IMG/VR virus record: IMGVR_UViG_3300020159_003500
Coordinates: 1-28,173 of that record
DNA from: a virus
Reading direction: 5' to 3' (one strand)
Length of the DNA stretch: 28,173 nt
Position 1 is the stretch's first letter. Each line of letters starts with the position of its first letter. The notes beneath the pieces are model-generated. The model saw only the letters and a list, made by a program, of their open reading frames with translations. It was not told where the DNA came from and made no database searches. A program made the position numbers and the translations under genes. Positions 1-9,204 of the stretch are shown piece by piece.

Positions 1-332
1 ACTCCCTCCCTAACTAAAGCCATCCCTTCTACAACACGAGTCTTGGCACCTACGTTGTCAATAATAACAACGTCATATACATATCTTCCTGGTTTTAATG
101 ATGCGGTTATTGTCGCACCTAAACCAATTCTAACGTTTCCAGCCAATGCATCGGTTACCTGTGCAGAAAAAACAGTTGAAGAACTGCTTCCATGATGTTT
201 TCTCAATAATGCATTGACAGAATAATTTGTTAGATTTAAATCAGAACTGGAAGTATTATTTTCCAAAGAAAAGATCTGACTGAAGTCTGTGCCAGCATTA
301 ATTACCAGATTACTAGTATAGACTGCTGCCAT
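1..332 (-). CDS. Putative virion structural protein, 5' part only (runs off left edge)
   Basis: An open frame starts with ATG at 332 (MAAVYTSNLVINAGTDFSQ) and stays open for 110 codons to the left edge, so the C-terminus is missing. The visible part is beta-rich: alternating hydrophobic and polar residues, many Ser/Thr/Asn, then a GRYVYDVVIIDN segment. This resembles a small beta-sandwich as found in baseplate or fibre-associated phage proteins. It is the last gene of the structural run and has its own late promoter box 24-31 bases upstream (356-363), which argues for abundant late expression. I recognise the general type from cyanomyovirus structural regions but cannot name a family. The virion role is inferred from context. 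Confidence 0.7.
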   Translation of the reverse strand, partial: MAAVYTSNLVINAGTDFSQIFSLENNTSSSDLNLTNYSVNALLRKHHGSSSSTVFSAQVTDALAGNVRIGLGATITASLKPGRYVYDVVIIDNVGAKTRVVEGMALVREG

Positions 333-355
333 TTACCAAAATCAAATTCTATAGT

Positions 356-363
356 TATTTATA
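356..363 (-). promoter_or_regulatory. T4-type late promoter box TATAAATA
   Basis: The plus strand reads tatttata, so the minus strand carries TATAAATA, an exact match to the T4 late promoter -10 element recognised by the gp55-type sigma factor. It lies between the end of the 66-aa gene and the ATG at 332, correctly oriented for that gene. No -35 element is expected for this class. A transcript starting just downstream would have a leader of roughly 15-20 bases. Confidence 0.75.
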
Positions 364-368
364 TCAAC

Positions 369-569
369 CTATTTCCTATCATTTAGAATTTGGTGCAACA
401 TAGACTTAATTTCTTCAATTTCAGATCTAAGATTCTGAACTTCCTCTTTTTCTTTCTTTTTTAAACTACGTTTTTTAACATATTCTTGATATCCAGAATG
501 ATCTAAATTCATGATAGCACCACTATCTTCATCTCTAAACAAGTTCCCATACCCTTCTACTTTAATCAT
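369..569 (-). CDS. Small conserved-type cyanophage protein, 66 aa, C-terminal coiled coil
   Basis: I place the start at ATG 567-569, which gives MIKVEGYGNLFRDEDSGAIM. A longer 87-aa reading is possible, but it would overlap the 2348-aa gene by about 60 bases. The chosen ATG lies one base after that gene's TAA (571-573), which fits the close packing elsewhere in the run. The N-terminal half (GYGNLFRDEDSGAI) looks like a small beta hairpin module that I associate with short cyanomyovirus proteins. Residues 35-62 are highly charged and then heptad-like (LRSEIEEIKSMLHQIL), predicting a coiled coil. Function is unknown. Its place between two structural genes suggests an assembly factor or minor virion component. 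Confidence 0.75.
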   Translation of the reverse strand: MIKVEGYGNLFRDEDSGAIMNLDHSGYQEYVKKRSLKKKEKEEVQNLRSEIEEIKSMLHQILNDRK

Positions 570-570
570 A

Positions 571-3500
571 TTATGCCAATGCAATTGTTCTAAGATCTTT
601 AAATTCTGGTGGATTAGCCTCATCAGTTCCACTCATAACAATTTTAATTTGATATCCACTGAATGGGCTTAGATTATCAATCGAGAATTGATATTCTAAA
701 AATTCACCAGTTTTACTTGCTCTAACTTCAGCATCTGCTTTACCAGTTTTTAAAGAATCGTCAACAACAGTATCACCAAATCCATCACCGTCCGTATCAA
801 TTAAATTATCATATCCAGGAAAAAGATCAAAAGTTGGTTCAACACCGCTGGAATCTGGGCGGAAAAGTCTATAGAGAACTCTAAAATCTGCAGATGCAGG
901 TCTATTTGCTGCAACTAAAACTTTCAATGATGTTGCTGGTTGTGCAATGTTTATTCTTCTTGATAGGTAAACAGCAGCGTGAGGATCATTATTAAGTTCA
1001 TTTACTCTTCCATCAGTAACATAATCAGTTATTGGATTATTTAATAAACTTCTACGAAGAGTAATATTAGTTGTATTTAAATCGATAACTGGTGAAAGAT
1101 TGGGATCTTCAGTTTGGAGTCTAACTCCAACAGTTAATGATCTATTTTTTGGAAGATCTGTGAGATATGTAGTTTCATTAAGTCTTGATGCAACTAACCT
1201 AGTTGTTGATAAAAAGTTAATAGCGCCAAGTTGAATGCTTTCATATCCCTGATCAACGAAGGAAACTTCGCTTCCACCAGCACTAGTTCCACTTACAGTT
1301 CTTAATTGTGCTGAAATTGATGTACTGTCCCCAGGAGCAATGGCAGTAATTTGTGGAGTAATTCCAGAATACTGGAAGTTGCGAGAAGATTCTCCTAAAT
1401 CTCCACCACCCTGAAACTCCCTATTAAAACTTAAGAGAGAATCTCCAGAATTTCTATCTGCAGATCTAGAAATTTGAATATAATATTTGTTTAGATCATT
1501 TTTAGACTGTAATGATGAGTTGGTTGGGAAAGAATGTGTTTTATTGATTCTAGCTAAAGAAACACCACCAAATTCATACTTATAAAGTAATTCACCAGAT
1601 TCGTGAGTTAGAATGGAAGTTCCATCAACTCCTCTAGAAGTAATTCCTAGTGAACCAGATCCTATTGTCTGGTAGAACATGATCTCAGATCCAACTTTAA
1701 CGTATCCACTAGAAGTGCTAATTCCCTCAAAGTTATTAAATCCAGAAGTGCTGGCAATAGATAATGTATTATCTGAAAGACCAAAATTACTTGACAATAC
1801 TGTTGGAACTGTGTCGGGTTCTATGCCTTTTATCTGAACTCTATTGTTCAGAGAATGCATTGAGTGCCCATAAGAAGTAACCTCAAAAACAGTACCATCG
1901 TAAAAATCACTCAATACAGAAGAATTTAAAATTGTAGTTAGTGCTAGGGAAACTGAAGAAGTTCCATTATAATAAACAAGTGATTGAGCAGCAGTAAATG
2001 CCTCACCCTGAACATTTGTTAAGTATAATGTATCAATCCCATCAATGGCAGTTACTGTAATTTGGGCATTTCTACCTTTACTGACAGAACTTGTTGTAAC
2101 TCCTAAAACATCACCAACTGAATATCCATTACCAGCTGTATTTACAGTAATTCCAGTAAGAGCATTTCCTAAGAAAGTTAAATTAGCTGTTGCTCCTGTC
2201 CCTGATCCTGTAATATTATAAAGCGGTACTGCTGTATAAGATGCACTTGAAGTATAACCAGATCCTGCATTGGTTATATTAACGGAAGTTATTTTGCTTC
2301 CTAGTTTTTCAATAAATCCATAAGGACCAGGTTGAGTACCCTCACTAACTTTAGTACCAGGAATTAAGACAGTTCCCAATACAGTTGTGGTTGTAATTCC
2401 AACTTTTAATTTTCTTGGATTAACTTTTAATGGATTTGGTAATAGTGATGGCGTATTATCATCATCAATTCCTAAACTTGGATTATAAAAATAAGCTGTT
2501 CCGTCAGATGATGTAAAGTTTGCTTTGTAAAGCTTGAACTTCATGTCTTCAAATTGACTTGCTGTCCAAATTGATCCATTTTGAGATTTAAATAGTGATC
2601 CTCCAGTGTACTGTTTAGTTACAATGACACTTTCAGCATCTGGTAAAAACTGAGAGTTTATAGTTTTTTCACCCATTCTTGCTACCCAAAGTTCATAATT
2701 ATTTGTTGATGGTGCAAGAACAACGATTGCATATTCTCTTCTTGGTTCTAGATAAATTGGTGATGGGAAAGTAACTCTTGTTGGTATTGATGCGTTAGTT
2801 GAGATTGCAATTTGACTTGGTTCTAAAGCCTGGCCAGCAAAATCTGCCATAGCAGAGTTTCTAGGAGTTCCTAACTCAACTTCTCTAACCTCAACAAAAC
2901 ATCTTTCATCTTCATCTTTACTTGCAAAGAAAAGATCAACAGAAGTCAAGAATGCTCCAGTTTCATCAACTGTAAATGACTGTGCAAGTGGATCTTTACC
3001 CTTTCCTCTAGGTGGAGGTGGTCTTCTAACAATTACTCTATCTTGACGATATGTGTCAACAATACCAGTAGATGAATAAACTGTTTCAGCATTACTGATT
3101 AATAGACTTCCTGGTAAAGGTTGTGCATTGGTTGCACTAGTCGTAATTTGGAAAGATTTTACTCCAGTTCCAATACGAATATTTGGTGGTGGAGTTGTTA
3201 ATGGATCTTTTAAGAAGAAACATCCTAAAAGATCTCCAAAGTTATCAGTTCTTAAACGAATTTTTGAAACCTTTGCAATTGCATTAGATGATCTTCCATA
3301 TAATGTGCATCCAATCTCAACTCTACCAAAATATTCACCCAGTGCTTGTCTGGACATTGCATTGGTATCAATAGTTAAAGTTGTAGATGATGCTGAATAA
3401 TTTCTCGGCATTGATTGTGAGAAATTATAAGGATTTACTGCATACTCTCTTGATGGATTATCATAAGCGCCATCTTTATGAACTGGTGATGCAACCCTAA

Positions 3501-6500
3501 ATCTAATAATTCTTTCATTTCCAACATATCCTTCAACAGTTTCTCCAATATTAAAGACTCCAGAAGTCATCTCAATCTCAAGAACTTTTGGAATAATATC
3601 AATTCCACTTACACCATCTAAGAACGTGTAATAAGTATCTCCAGGTCTTAATCCACCAGCAGCAAACTCAACATTTCTAGATCTCATCCATTGTTCTGGT
3701 GCTGATGCAATTTTAATATTCTCAATAAATTCATAATCACTACCACCTGTAACTTGTCTTGTTCCACCAGGAACATAAACATTTCTTATCCAAGTATCAG
3801 CATTTGGGCGAAGTACAACAGATCCAAAAAATGCAATCATATTAAATGGATTGACATTTTCAGCTCTTGATGCTAAAGGTTGTTCTAACCACCCCTTTTC
3901 TTCGTAATTTAATGTTATTAGTTCTCCAGTTTTTCTTACATTTGAATCTAATAGAGAAAGATCAGTATTAAAATCTGCAGCATTTTCATCAATAGATGGA
4001 TCTAGTGCTAATAATGGTTGGAATGAATAAAAATCAGTTTCCGTAATTAATTTACTTTCATTTACATTAATATCTGCCTTTGTGCCAGCACCAAGCAAAT
4101 TATTATCTTTAAAATCGTCAACAAAAAATCCACTCTTAAATCTTGTTAATCCATCAGCATCCTGAACTTGTAAAGTTTTAGTGTCAAGTTCTAGTAACGA
4201 CAATGAAGTAACAATCTCTAGATTTTCAATTCTATCCTCTAGTTTGCCAATATCCCTCATTGTATATCTTCTATTATCCACCAAAGTTATTTTAGAGTCT
4301 TTTCTTGGATTATAGAGATATGCTGGAAATTGAATTGTTGCAATTTCCATAGCAAATTCAGCATTTGTTGGTGGTTTGGGATTATCTGCTGGTGTGCCTT
4401 TTAAATATGAGAATTCACCTTCTTTATTTAAAACAATTTTATCAATTCTTGGTAAATAATAAGAATAACCAATTAAAGAGCTTTCATTGGGAGAAACTAC
4501 TAATGTTGTATTGGAAGCAACAGATCCAAAAGAGCGAGTGCTATAGTCAAATGGTGAGGAAGTATATGAATCAAAATAAGCAACTCTTGGTCTAACATCC
4601 AAAACATCACTTAATCTTGTACCATCGGGTAAAGTTGGAATATCTTTAGCATATCTTTCTTGTTCATATGAATTGGCAGTGTAAATATCTCCAGTATCGT
4701 TTGTTGGAACATCATATCTATTGAAAATAATCAATAATCTCTTGGATGGTGCTGGTTGACCTAATTTTCTTACGATTCTAGAATAATCATAATATTGATT
4801 TTTTTGACCCTTTTCTAAGGAATATCTATCACCAATGTTTAAATACTGACCAGCAGTTATTCCCTGAATAGTTGATGATATGTTTGATTCACTAAAAGTA
4901 ACTTCTTCTCCCAAAATGAATTTAGATTTGTTCAGATAAACAAACTCAACTTCTGTTGATGAGGATCTTGTGACTAGTTGTGCTACAGATTTACTATTTT
5001 TACCAATAATTTTTTCACCAATTACAGATGCAGTATCTAAATTTAAACCAGAAACAAAGGTTAACTTATCTAAAACAGGAACACTCTTATCTAAAGATTC
5101 ATATACTGCAATAACTTCTACAGCATCTGGATAATTTAAACTTATTTCTCTATCTTCTACTCTAGATCCATAATAAAAACTAGTTGTTAATCCAGTTATG
5201 TCAGTTGAAGCTGCTGAAACTGTTCTGGTAACTCCTAATTTTTCACTTCTAACAAATAATTTCTGCTTATTCTTAACACTAATTTTTCTTATTGTTGCGT
5301 TTACAGTTACATTATTTAATTGACTAACTTTTAATCCATCCAATCTTAGAATAGTACTATTGGATTGTAGAGTAAATTGGTCTGGAGTCAAATCTTCGAT
5401 AATTCCATCAGCATAATGAACTGAATATCGATCCGCATCAAATGACTCAAAGAATGCACTACTGATTCCAGATGCAGAGACATTTACAGTTAAAGTTCCC
5501 CCAGCATCTGTACTTAACTGACGGAATTGATAAGAAATTAAAAGATTTGATTGACCTAGATCAACTCGGGAAACATTTGTAGAGTTGATTGGTGCTGTTA
5601 AAGATGTATCTTCTTTTTCTCTTAGAAGGGGAGTGACAATTGAAAACGGACCAGCATATGGTGTTGTTGGTAAGTTACCTAAGGAGACACCAACAACATC
5701 ACTACTAATTCCAACTAACTTAAGAGTTCTTCCGTCAGAAGAAACATATTCAACTCTGTTAAACGTTGCTGTATTAACTCCAACTTGTTGGTATCTAACT
5801 AGAGCATCGGTTCTGATTCCCAAAAATGATCTTCCAGCACAAGTTGAAATTCCACTTGCAGCAATAAAAAGATTATCAACAATACTAAAACCTGGAGCAG
5901 TTTTTTGCTGAAGAACTACATCTGCGTTAAAAATAGTTTTTAATTCAGCAGTGATAGAATTACTCGCTTGATATACTGATTTAATATCATCAACAGTATA
6001 ATCTTTAACTTTTTTAATTGATCTTGTAAATTCTAAAGTTTCATTAACATAAATTTGCTCACCAGCAATAAATTTTCCAGAAACTTGTGATAACGTAACT
6101 GTTGTTCCTGAAGGTGCAGTTACAACATATCCTGTTGCACCACTACTTAAACCACGAATGAAAGATGAAGCTGGGCATTGGGCCGCCACAAGAGATGTGT
6201 TAATTTCTAATGTAGTGTATGTTTGGATATCAAAAAGATACAAATCCCACTGAGTTAATGGACTTGCATAAGAAGATTCTGATAACCCAAATGAATATAC
6301 TCTTGCCTTTCCAATAGCTGATCCAGAAGATGCTGTTGGGTTTGTTATTCTCCTATCTCTTAAATCTACGGTATTATTAGTTTGATTTATTCCAATAAAA
6401 GGAGTACCATAGACATTATTTACTCGTATTAGAGATCCTAATTCAAATGGGACTAAAGAAGTTGCTACAGTTTTTGTTTCCCTAGGCTTATCAACATCTA

Positions 6501-7617
6501 TAATAGTTGTTGATTTTGATTCTACATCAAATCCTCGAACATATGCTTTACCTGCAGATACTTTAACTGCTAGAAGATTTTCTGCTGGAGTATTTCCTTG
6601 ATCTGTTTTTTGAGTATCTAAAAACACTCCATCACTCGATATTAAATCATTTAATGAGTTTGCTACTTCAACAGAAAATTTATCAACTGAATAATCTCCA
6701 GATTCTTCATAAGTTCTTTTCGCAAAATAGTCTCTTATAATATTATATTGAGTCTTATCAGCAAGTTTTTTTACTTCACCATTGTCTAAACGAATTAACT
6801 CAACAAAGTTTTTATCATCAAAATCTGTCAGTGCTTTTTTTGATAAAACAGCACTAATTTTTAATCTGTCAGCTCCAGGAGCTGCATAATTCGAAAACCC
6901 CTTTGCATTGTCATATAATTCTTCATCATCACCTGCTGTAATAATTTCTTCTAAAATTGTCAGACCAACTCTATATGATGGTGTATTCTCATAAGCATCT
7001 AAAATAATCTGAGAAGATTGTACGTCTACAAAAGTACCTCTAATGAAGTACACACCCTGTGAAATATTAACTCTAGTTCCAATCGCAGAAGATCCTATGG
7101 AAAATACGGTTGCGACAGAAGAACCAGAATTAATTACATTGCTTCCATATTGCACATTTGATTGAGTTATTAATAATTCTCCATCTTCAAAAGTAGAAAA
7201 CGCTGCCTCAGCTCCAGCACTTCTATATTTAATAAAAAGTGTTGGAACTTCTACATCTAAAGTTGGAGGGAGAATATAACTATCAACAACTGCTGTAGAT
7301 CCAGAAGTTTGACCTTGTAAGGTAATACCTATTAAAGAATCCAAATATAATGAAACATCGATCCCCAAATGATCTGGATTTATTTTAATTGCATAATAAG
7401 CATTATCATAAGTAATTCCTCCAGGAATTACCATCGATCCTTCTTTAAAAATATGACTACCAAAAGATTCTATCTGATTTTGGAGAATACTTTGCAGAGA
7501 TGTTAATTCTCTAGCTTGGACAGGAAATCCAGGTTTAAATAATACTCGATAAAAATTATCATTTTTATCGAAATCATCATAGTATGGATTTATATTGAGA
7601 TTAGTCTTTTGTGGCAT
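571..7617 (-). CDS. Large DUF4815-type virion structural protein, 2348 aa
   Basis: The N-terminus (residues 8-66) carries the hallmark of a cyanomyovirus structural family: NPYYDDFD, NFYRVLFKPG, then PVQARELTSLQSILQNQIE and HIFKEGSMVIPG. I know this as DUF4815. Further family landmarks are LPDGTRLSDVLDVRPR near residues 995-1012 and DPLAQSFTVDETGAFLTSVD from residue 1542. A Gly-Tyr repeat pair (nt 2105-2285) and an RGVDG module (nt 1580-1785) also occur in the giant protein upstream. Near the C-terminus, residues 2274-2282 read DTDGDGFGD, a probable calcium-binding loop. It starts two bases after the gp8-like stop and occupies the T4 gene 9/10 area, so a baseplate-periphery or fibre-connecting role is inferred. 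The exact T4 equivalent is not established. Only a weak GGAA lies upstream of the ATG. Confidence 0.88.
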   Translation of the reverse strand: MPQKTNLNINPYYDDFDKNDNFYRVLFKPGFPVQARELTSLQSILQNQIESFGSHIFKEGSMVIPGGITYDNAYYAIKINPDHLGIDVSLYLDSLIGITLQGQTSGSTAVVDSYILPPTLDVEVPTLFIKYRSAGAEAAFSTFEDGELLITQSNVQYGSNVINSGSSVATVFSIGSSAIGTRVNISQGVYFIRGTFVDVQSSQIILDAYENTPSYRVGLTILEEIITAGDDEELYDNAKGFSNYAAPGADRLKISAVLSKKALTDFDDKNFVELIRLDNGEVKKLADKTQYNIIRDYFAKRTYEESGDYSVDKFSVEVANSLNDLISSDGVFLDTQKTDQGNTPAENLLAVKVSAGKAYVRGFDVESKSTTIIDVDKPRETKTVATSLVPFELGSLIRVNNVYGTPFIGINQTNNTVDLRDRRITNPTASSGSAIGKARVYSFGLSESSYASPLTQWDLYLFDIQTYTTLEINTSLVAAQCPASSFIRGLSSGATGYVVTAPSGTTVTLSQVSGKFIAGEQIYVNETLEFTRSIKKVKDYTVDDIKSVYQASNSITAELKTIFNADVVLQQKTAPGFSIVDNLFIAASGISTCAGRSFLGIRTDALVRYQQVGVNTATFNRVEYVSSDGRTLKLVGISSDVVGVSLGNLPTTPYAGPFSIVTPLLREKEDTSLTAPINSTNVSRVDLGQSNLLISYQFRQLSTDAGGTLTVNVSASGISSAFFESFDADRYSVHYADGIIEDLTPDQFTLQSNSTILRLDGLKVSQLNNVTVNATIRKISVKNKQKLFVRSEKLGVTRTVSAASTDITGLTTSFYYGSRVEDREISLNYPDAVEVIAVYESLDKSVPVLDKLTFVSGLNLDTASVIGEKIIGKNSKSVAQLVTRSSSTEVEFVYLNKSKFILGEEVTFSESNISSTIQGITAGQYLNIGDRYSLEKGQKNQYYDYSRIVRKLGQPAPSKRLLIIFNRYDVPTNDTGDIYTANSYEQERYAKDIPTLPDGTRLSDVLDVRPRVAYFDSYTSSPFDYSTRSFGSVASNTTLVVSPNESSLIGYSYYLPRIDKIVLNKEGEFSYLKGTPADNPKPPTNAEFAMEIATIQFPAYLYNPRKDSKITLVDNRRYTMRDIGKLEDRIENLEIVTSLSLLELDTKTLQVQDADGLTRFKSGFFVDDFKDNNLLGAGTKADINVNESKLITETDFYSFQPLLALDPSIDENAADFNTDLSLLDSNVRKTGELITLNYEEKGWLEQPLASRAENVNPFNMIAFFGSVVLRPNADTWIRNVYVPGGTRQVTGGSDYEFIENIKIASAPEQWMRSRNVEFAAGGLRPGDTYYTFLDGVSGIDIIPKVLEIEMTSGVFNIGETVEGYVGNERIIRFRVASPVHKDGAYDNPSREYAVNPYNFSQSMPRNYSASSTTLTIDTNAMSRQALGEYFGRVEIGCTLYGRSSNAIAKVSKIRLRTDNFGDLLGCFFLKDPLTTPPPNIRIGTGVKSFQITTSATNAQPLPGSLLISNAETVYSSTGIVDTYRQDRVIVRRPPPPRGKGKDPLAQSFTVDETGAFLTSVDLFFASKDEDERCFVEVREVELGTPRNSAMADFAGQALEPSQIAISTNASIPTRVTFPSPIYLEPRREYAIVVLAPSTNNYELWVARMGEKTINSQFLPDAESVIVTKQYTGGSLFKSQNGSIWTASQFEDMKFKLYKANFTSSDGTAYFYNPSLGIDDDNTPSLLPNPLKVNPRKLKVGITTTTVLGTVLIPGTKVSEGTQPGPYGFIEKLGSKITSVNITNAGSGYTSSASYTAVPLYNITGSGTGATANLTFLGNALTGITVNTAGNGYSVGDVLGVTTSSVSKGRNAQITVTAIDGIDTLYLTNVQGEAFTAAQSLVYYNGTSSVSLALTTILNSSVLSDFYDGTVFEVTSYGHSMHSLNNRVQIKGIEPDTVPTVLSSNFGLSDNTLSIASTSGFNNFEGISTSSGYVKVGSEIMFYQTIGSGSLGITSRGVDGTSILTHESGELLYKYEFGGVSLARINKTHSFPTNSSLQSKNDLNKYYIQISRSADRNSGDSLLSFNREFQGGGDLGESSRNFQYSGITPQITAIAPGDSTSISAQLRTVSGTSAGGSEVSFVDQGYESIQLGAINFLSTTRLVASRLNETTYLTDLPKNRSLTVGVRLQTEDPNLSPVIDLNTTNITLRRSLLNNPITDYVTDGRVNELNNDPHAAVYLSRRINIAQPATSLKVLVAANRPASADFRVLYRLFRPDSSGVEPTFDLFPGYDNLIDTDGDGFGDTVVDDSLKTGKADAEVRASKTGEFLEYQFSIDNLSPFSGYQIKIVMSGTDEANPPEFKDLRTIALA

Positions 7618-7619
7618 TT

Positions 7620-9173
7620 TTAAAATTCCAGAATAATTTTGACGTCTTCTTTTTGTCTAGGGTTTCTAGAAATCAATGGGCGATTGTCCAAGTATAAAAT
7701 TTCACCAGATGCTTTATTTATTTCAGGTGAAGCAAGACCATTTGTAAACTGAACACCCAAATTAAGAACTTTTGTTCCAGTTGGATTGGTTGTAATTCCA
7801 CTAAATCCAACATCAACTGCACCAGAAAATCCTCCAGTTGTAGTAACAACTGTTGCTGAAGATTCGAAATTTAAAACTTTTCCAGCAGTTGATACACCAA
7901 CATAATCAGTTTGATCTAAAGATCCATCATTAAAAAATAATGATCTATCTCTTGTATACTTTATAACTTTTGTTTCTAGATCATATGCTGAAACATAACC
8001 TAAAGCAATTCCGCCAGAAACAGGTTGCCTAATAATATCACCAATGTTTAATGATCCATTAGTAGACACAAATTTAATAGCATATGCAGAAGAAAACTGG
8101 TTTTCTGTGAAGGTATTAGTTGATCCAATTGATGTTGGATTTTTGAGTACTCCTATTTGCGAAAACTTAGTATCGCTTGGAAAATCCTTTGTCGAATCAT
8201 CAAATCTTGCATATACTAAAGTTTTATCAGTTCCCAATTCTTTATATAAATCAAATCCATGTCCTTTGGATGGGGGAATAATTGGAATTAATTTTGCTGC
8301 TTTTGCTGGGATAACGTTAGCATTCACTGGACCCAAATCAACAATTCCATAAGTGTAACCTTTTCCACCAGAAGAAACAACCGCATTAATTATTTTCCCA
8401 CCAACAATATCTAAAACAACTTTTGCTCCTGTCCCATCTCCTAATATATTAACTTCTTGACCTAATCCACTTGCATAGTTTTCACCTTGCCTCTCAATAT
8501 AAACTTTTTTTATTTGATTTTCATTTACCGTTGAGTCTCCATTTTCTCTGATCGCTTGATTCTGAGCATCTGATGAAGTATTCCAATTACTTGGAACGGC
8601 AATATATTCTGTAGAATCAAATTTAACAATATCACTAGGAGAAACTGTATACAAATATTTCCACAAATATCCATCACCACTTTCACCAGCTTTAGAAGGT
8701 TCTAAATCTGTAAATGTTGGTTCATCTTGTGATGCATTTCCAACTGTGTTAATACCCGAAGAACCATTGTCTATACAAATATAGACCCTGTAATCAGCAT
8801 TAATTACGTAGTAATTTGCATCGTATAAACGAGAAGACTGCGTTATTGCTGATGGATTGCTAATGGAATAATCATGCCTATAAATTTCATATCTACTTCC
8901 TTGAGTCCAATCAATTCTTCTCACCAACCTCTTAACGTTTGATTCTGTAATTTTTTTACCAAAAATTATATTATCATATGTATGGTTTAAATCGTTAATA
9001 GAATCAATTGGATTTGGAACATTTGTATTCCAATCACCAGTTCTTCCAAATCCAACTTGAGTTGGATTTGATAATCCAACAAAAACATAATATGAATTAT
9101 TAGAATCTGAAACAGATTCTATAAAATTATTTGCATTTAAAATCCTTAATTGATCTGTGACAATTGATGCCAT
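7620..9173 (-). CDS. 8: Baseplate wedge protein gp8-like, extended C-terminus, 517 aa
   Basis: The N-terminus MASIVTDQLRILNANNFIES followed by SYYVFVGLSNPTQ matches the cyanomyovirus protein annotated as T4 gp8, a baseplate wedge subunit. The position after gp6 and the gene-7-position giant reproduces the T4 order 6-7-8. T4 gp8 is about 334 aa; this protein is about 180 residues longer. The extra length lies mostly in the second half, which includes a Gly-Tyr module (VVLDIVGGKIINAVVSSGGK, then GYTYG; nt 8325-8430) also found in the giant and DUF4815 proteins. This suggests that a surface domain was added to the wedge core. A late promoter box lies just upstream (9192-9199), but no convincing Shine-Dalgarno is visible before ATG 9173. 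The assignment rests on recalled family resemblance and synteny. Confidence 0.78.
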   Translation of the reverse strand: MASIVTDQLRILNANNFIESVSDSNNSYYVFVGLSNPTQVGFGRTGDWNTNVPNPIDSINDLNHTYDNIIFGKKITESNVKRLVRRIDWTQGSRYEIYRHDYSISNPSAITQSSRLYDANYYVINADYRVYICIDNGSSGINTVGNASQDEPTFTDLEPSKAGESGDGYLWKYLYTVSPSDIVKFDSTEYIAVPSNWNTSSDAQNQAIRENGDSTVNENQIKKVYIERQGENYASGLGQEVNILGDGTGAKVVLDIVGGKIINAVVSSGGKGYTYGIVDLGPVNANVIPAKAAKLIPIIPPSKGHGFDLYKELGTDKTLVYARFDDSTKDFPSDTKFSQIGVLKNPTSIGSTNTFTENQFSSAYAIKFVSTNGSLNIGDIIRQPVSGGIALGYVSAYDLETKVIKYTRDRSLFFNDGSLDQTDYVGVSTAGKVLNFESSATVVTTTGGFSGAVDVGFSGITTNPTGTKVLNLGVQFTNGLASPEINKASGEILYLDNRPLISRNPRQKEDVKIILEF

Positions 9174-9191
9174 TTTATTAGGTTTTTTTTC

Positions 9192-9199
9192 TATTTATG
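9192..9199 (-). promoter_or_regulatory. T4-type late promoter box CATAAATA before gp8-like gene
   Basis: In the 31-base gap between the giant gene's stop (9205-9207) and ATG 9173, the minus strand reads ACATAAATAG. This fits the cyanophage late consensus NATAAATA. It would allow gp8 and the genes after it to be transcribed independently of the 13.8-kb gene upstream. An A-tract (minus strand) follows the box. Confidence 0.65.
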
Positions 9200-9204
9200 T
9201 GGGT

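Noticed and set aside
570-632. Upstream extension of the 66-aa gene to 87 aa
   Set aside because: It would overlap the 2348-aa gene by about 60 bases. The ATG at 569 sits one base from that gene's stop and gives a typical N-terminus.
9181-9190. T/A homopolymer before the gp8-like gene as a frameshift or terminator signal
   Set aside because: It is intergenic and not preceded by a stem. The flanking frames end and start cleanly.
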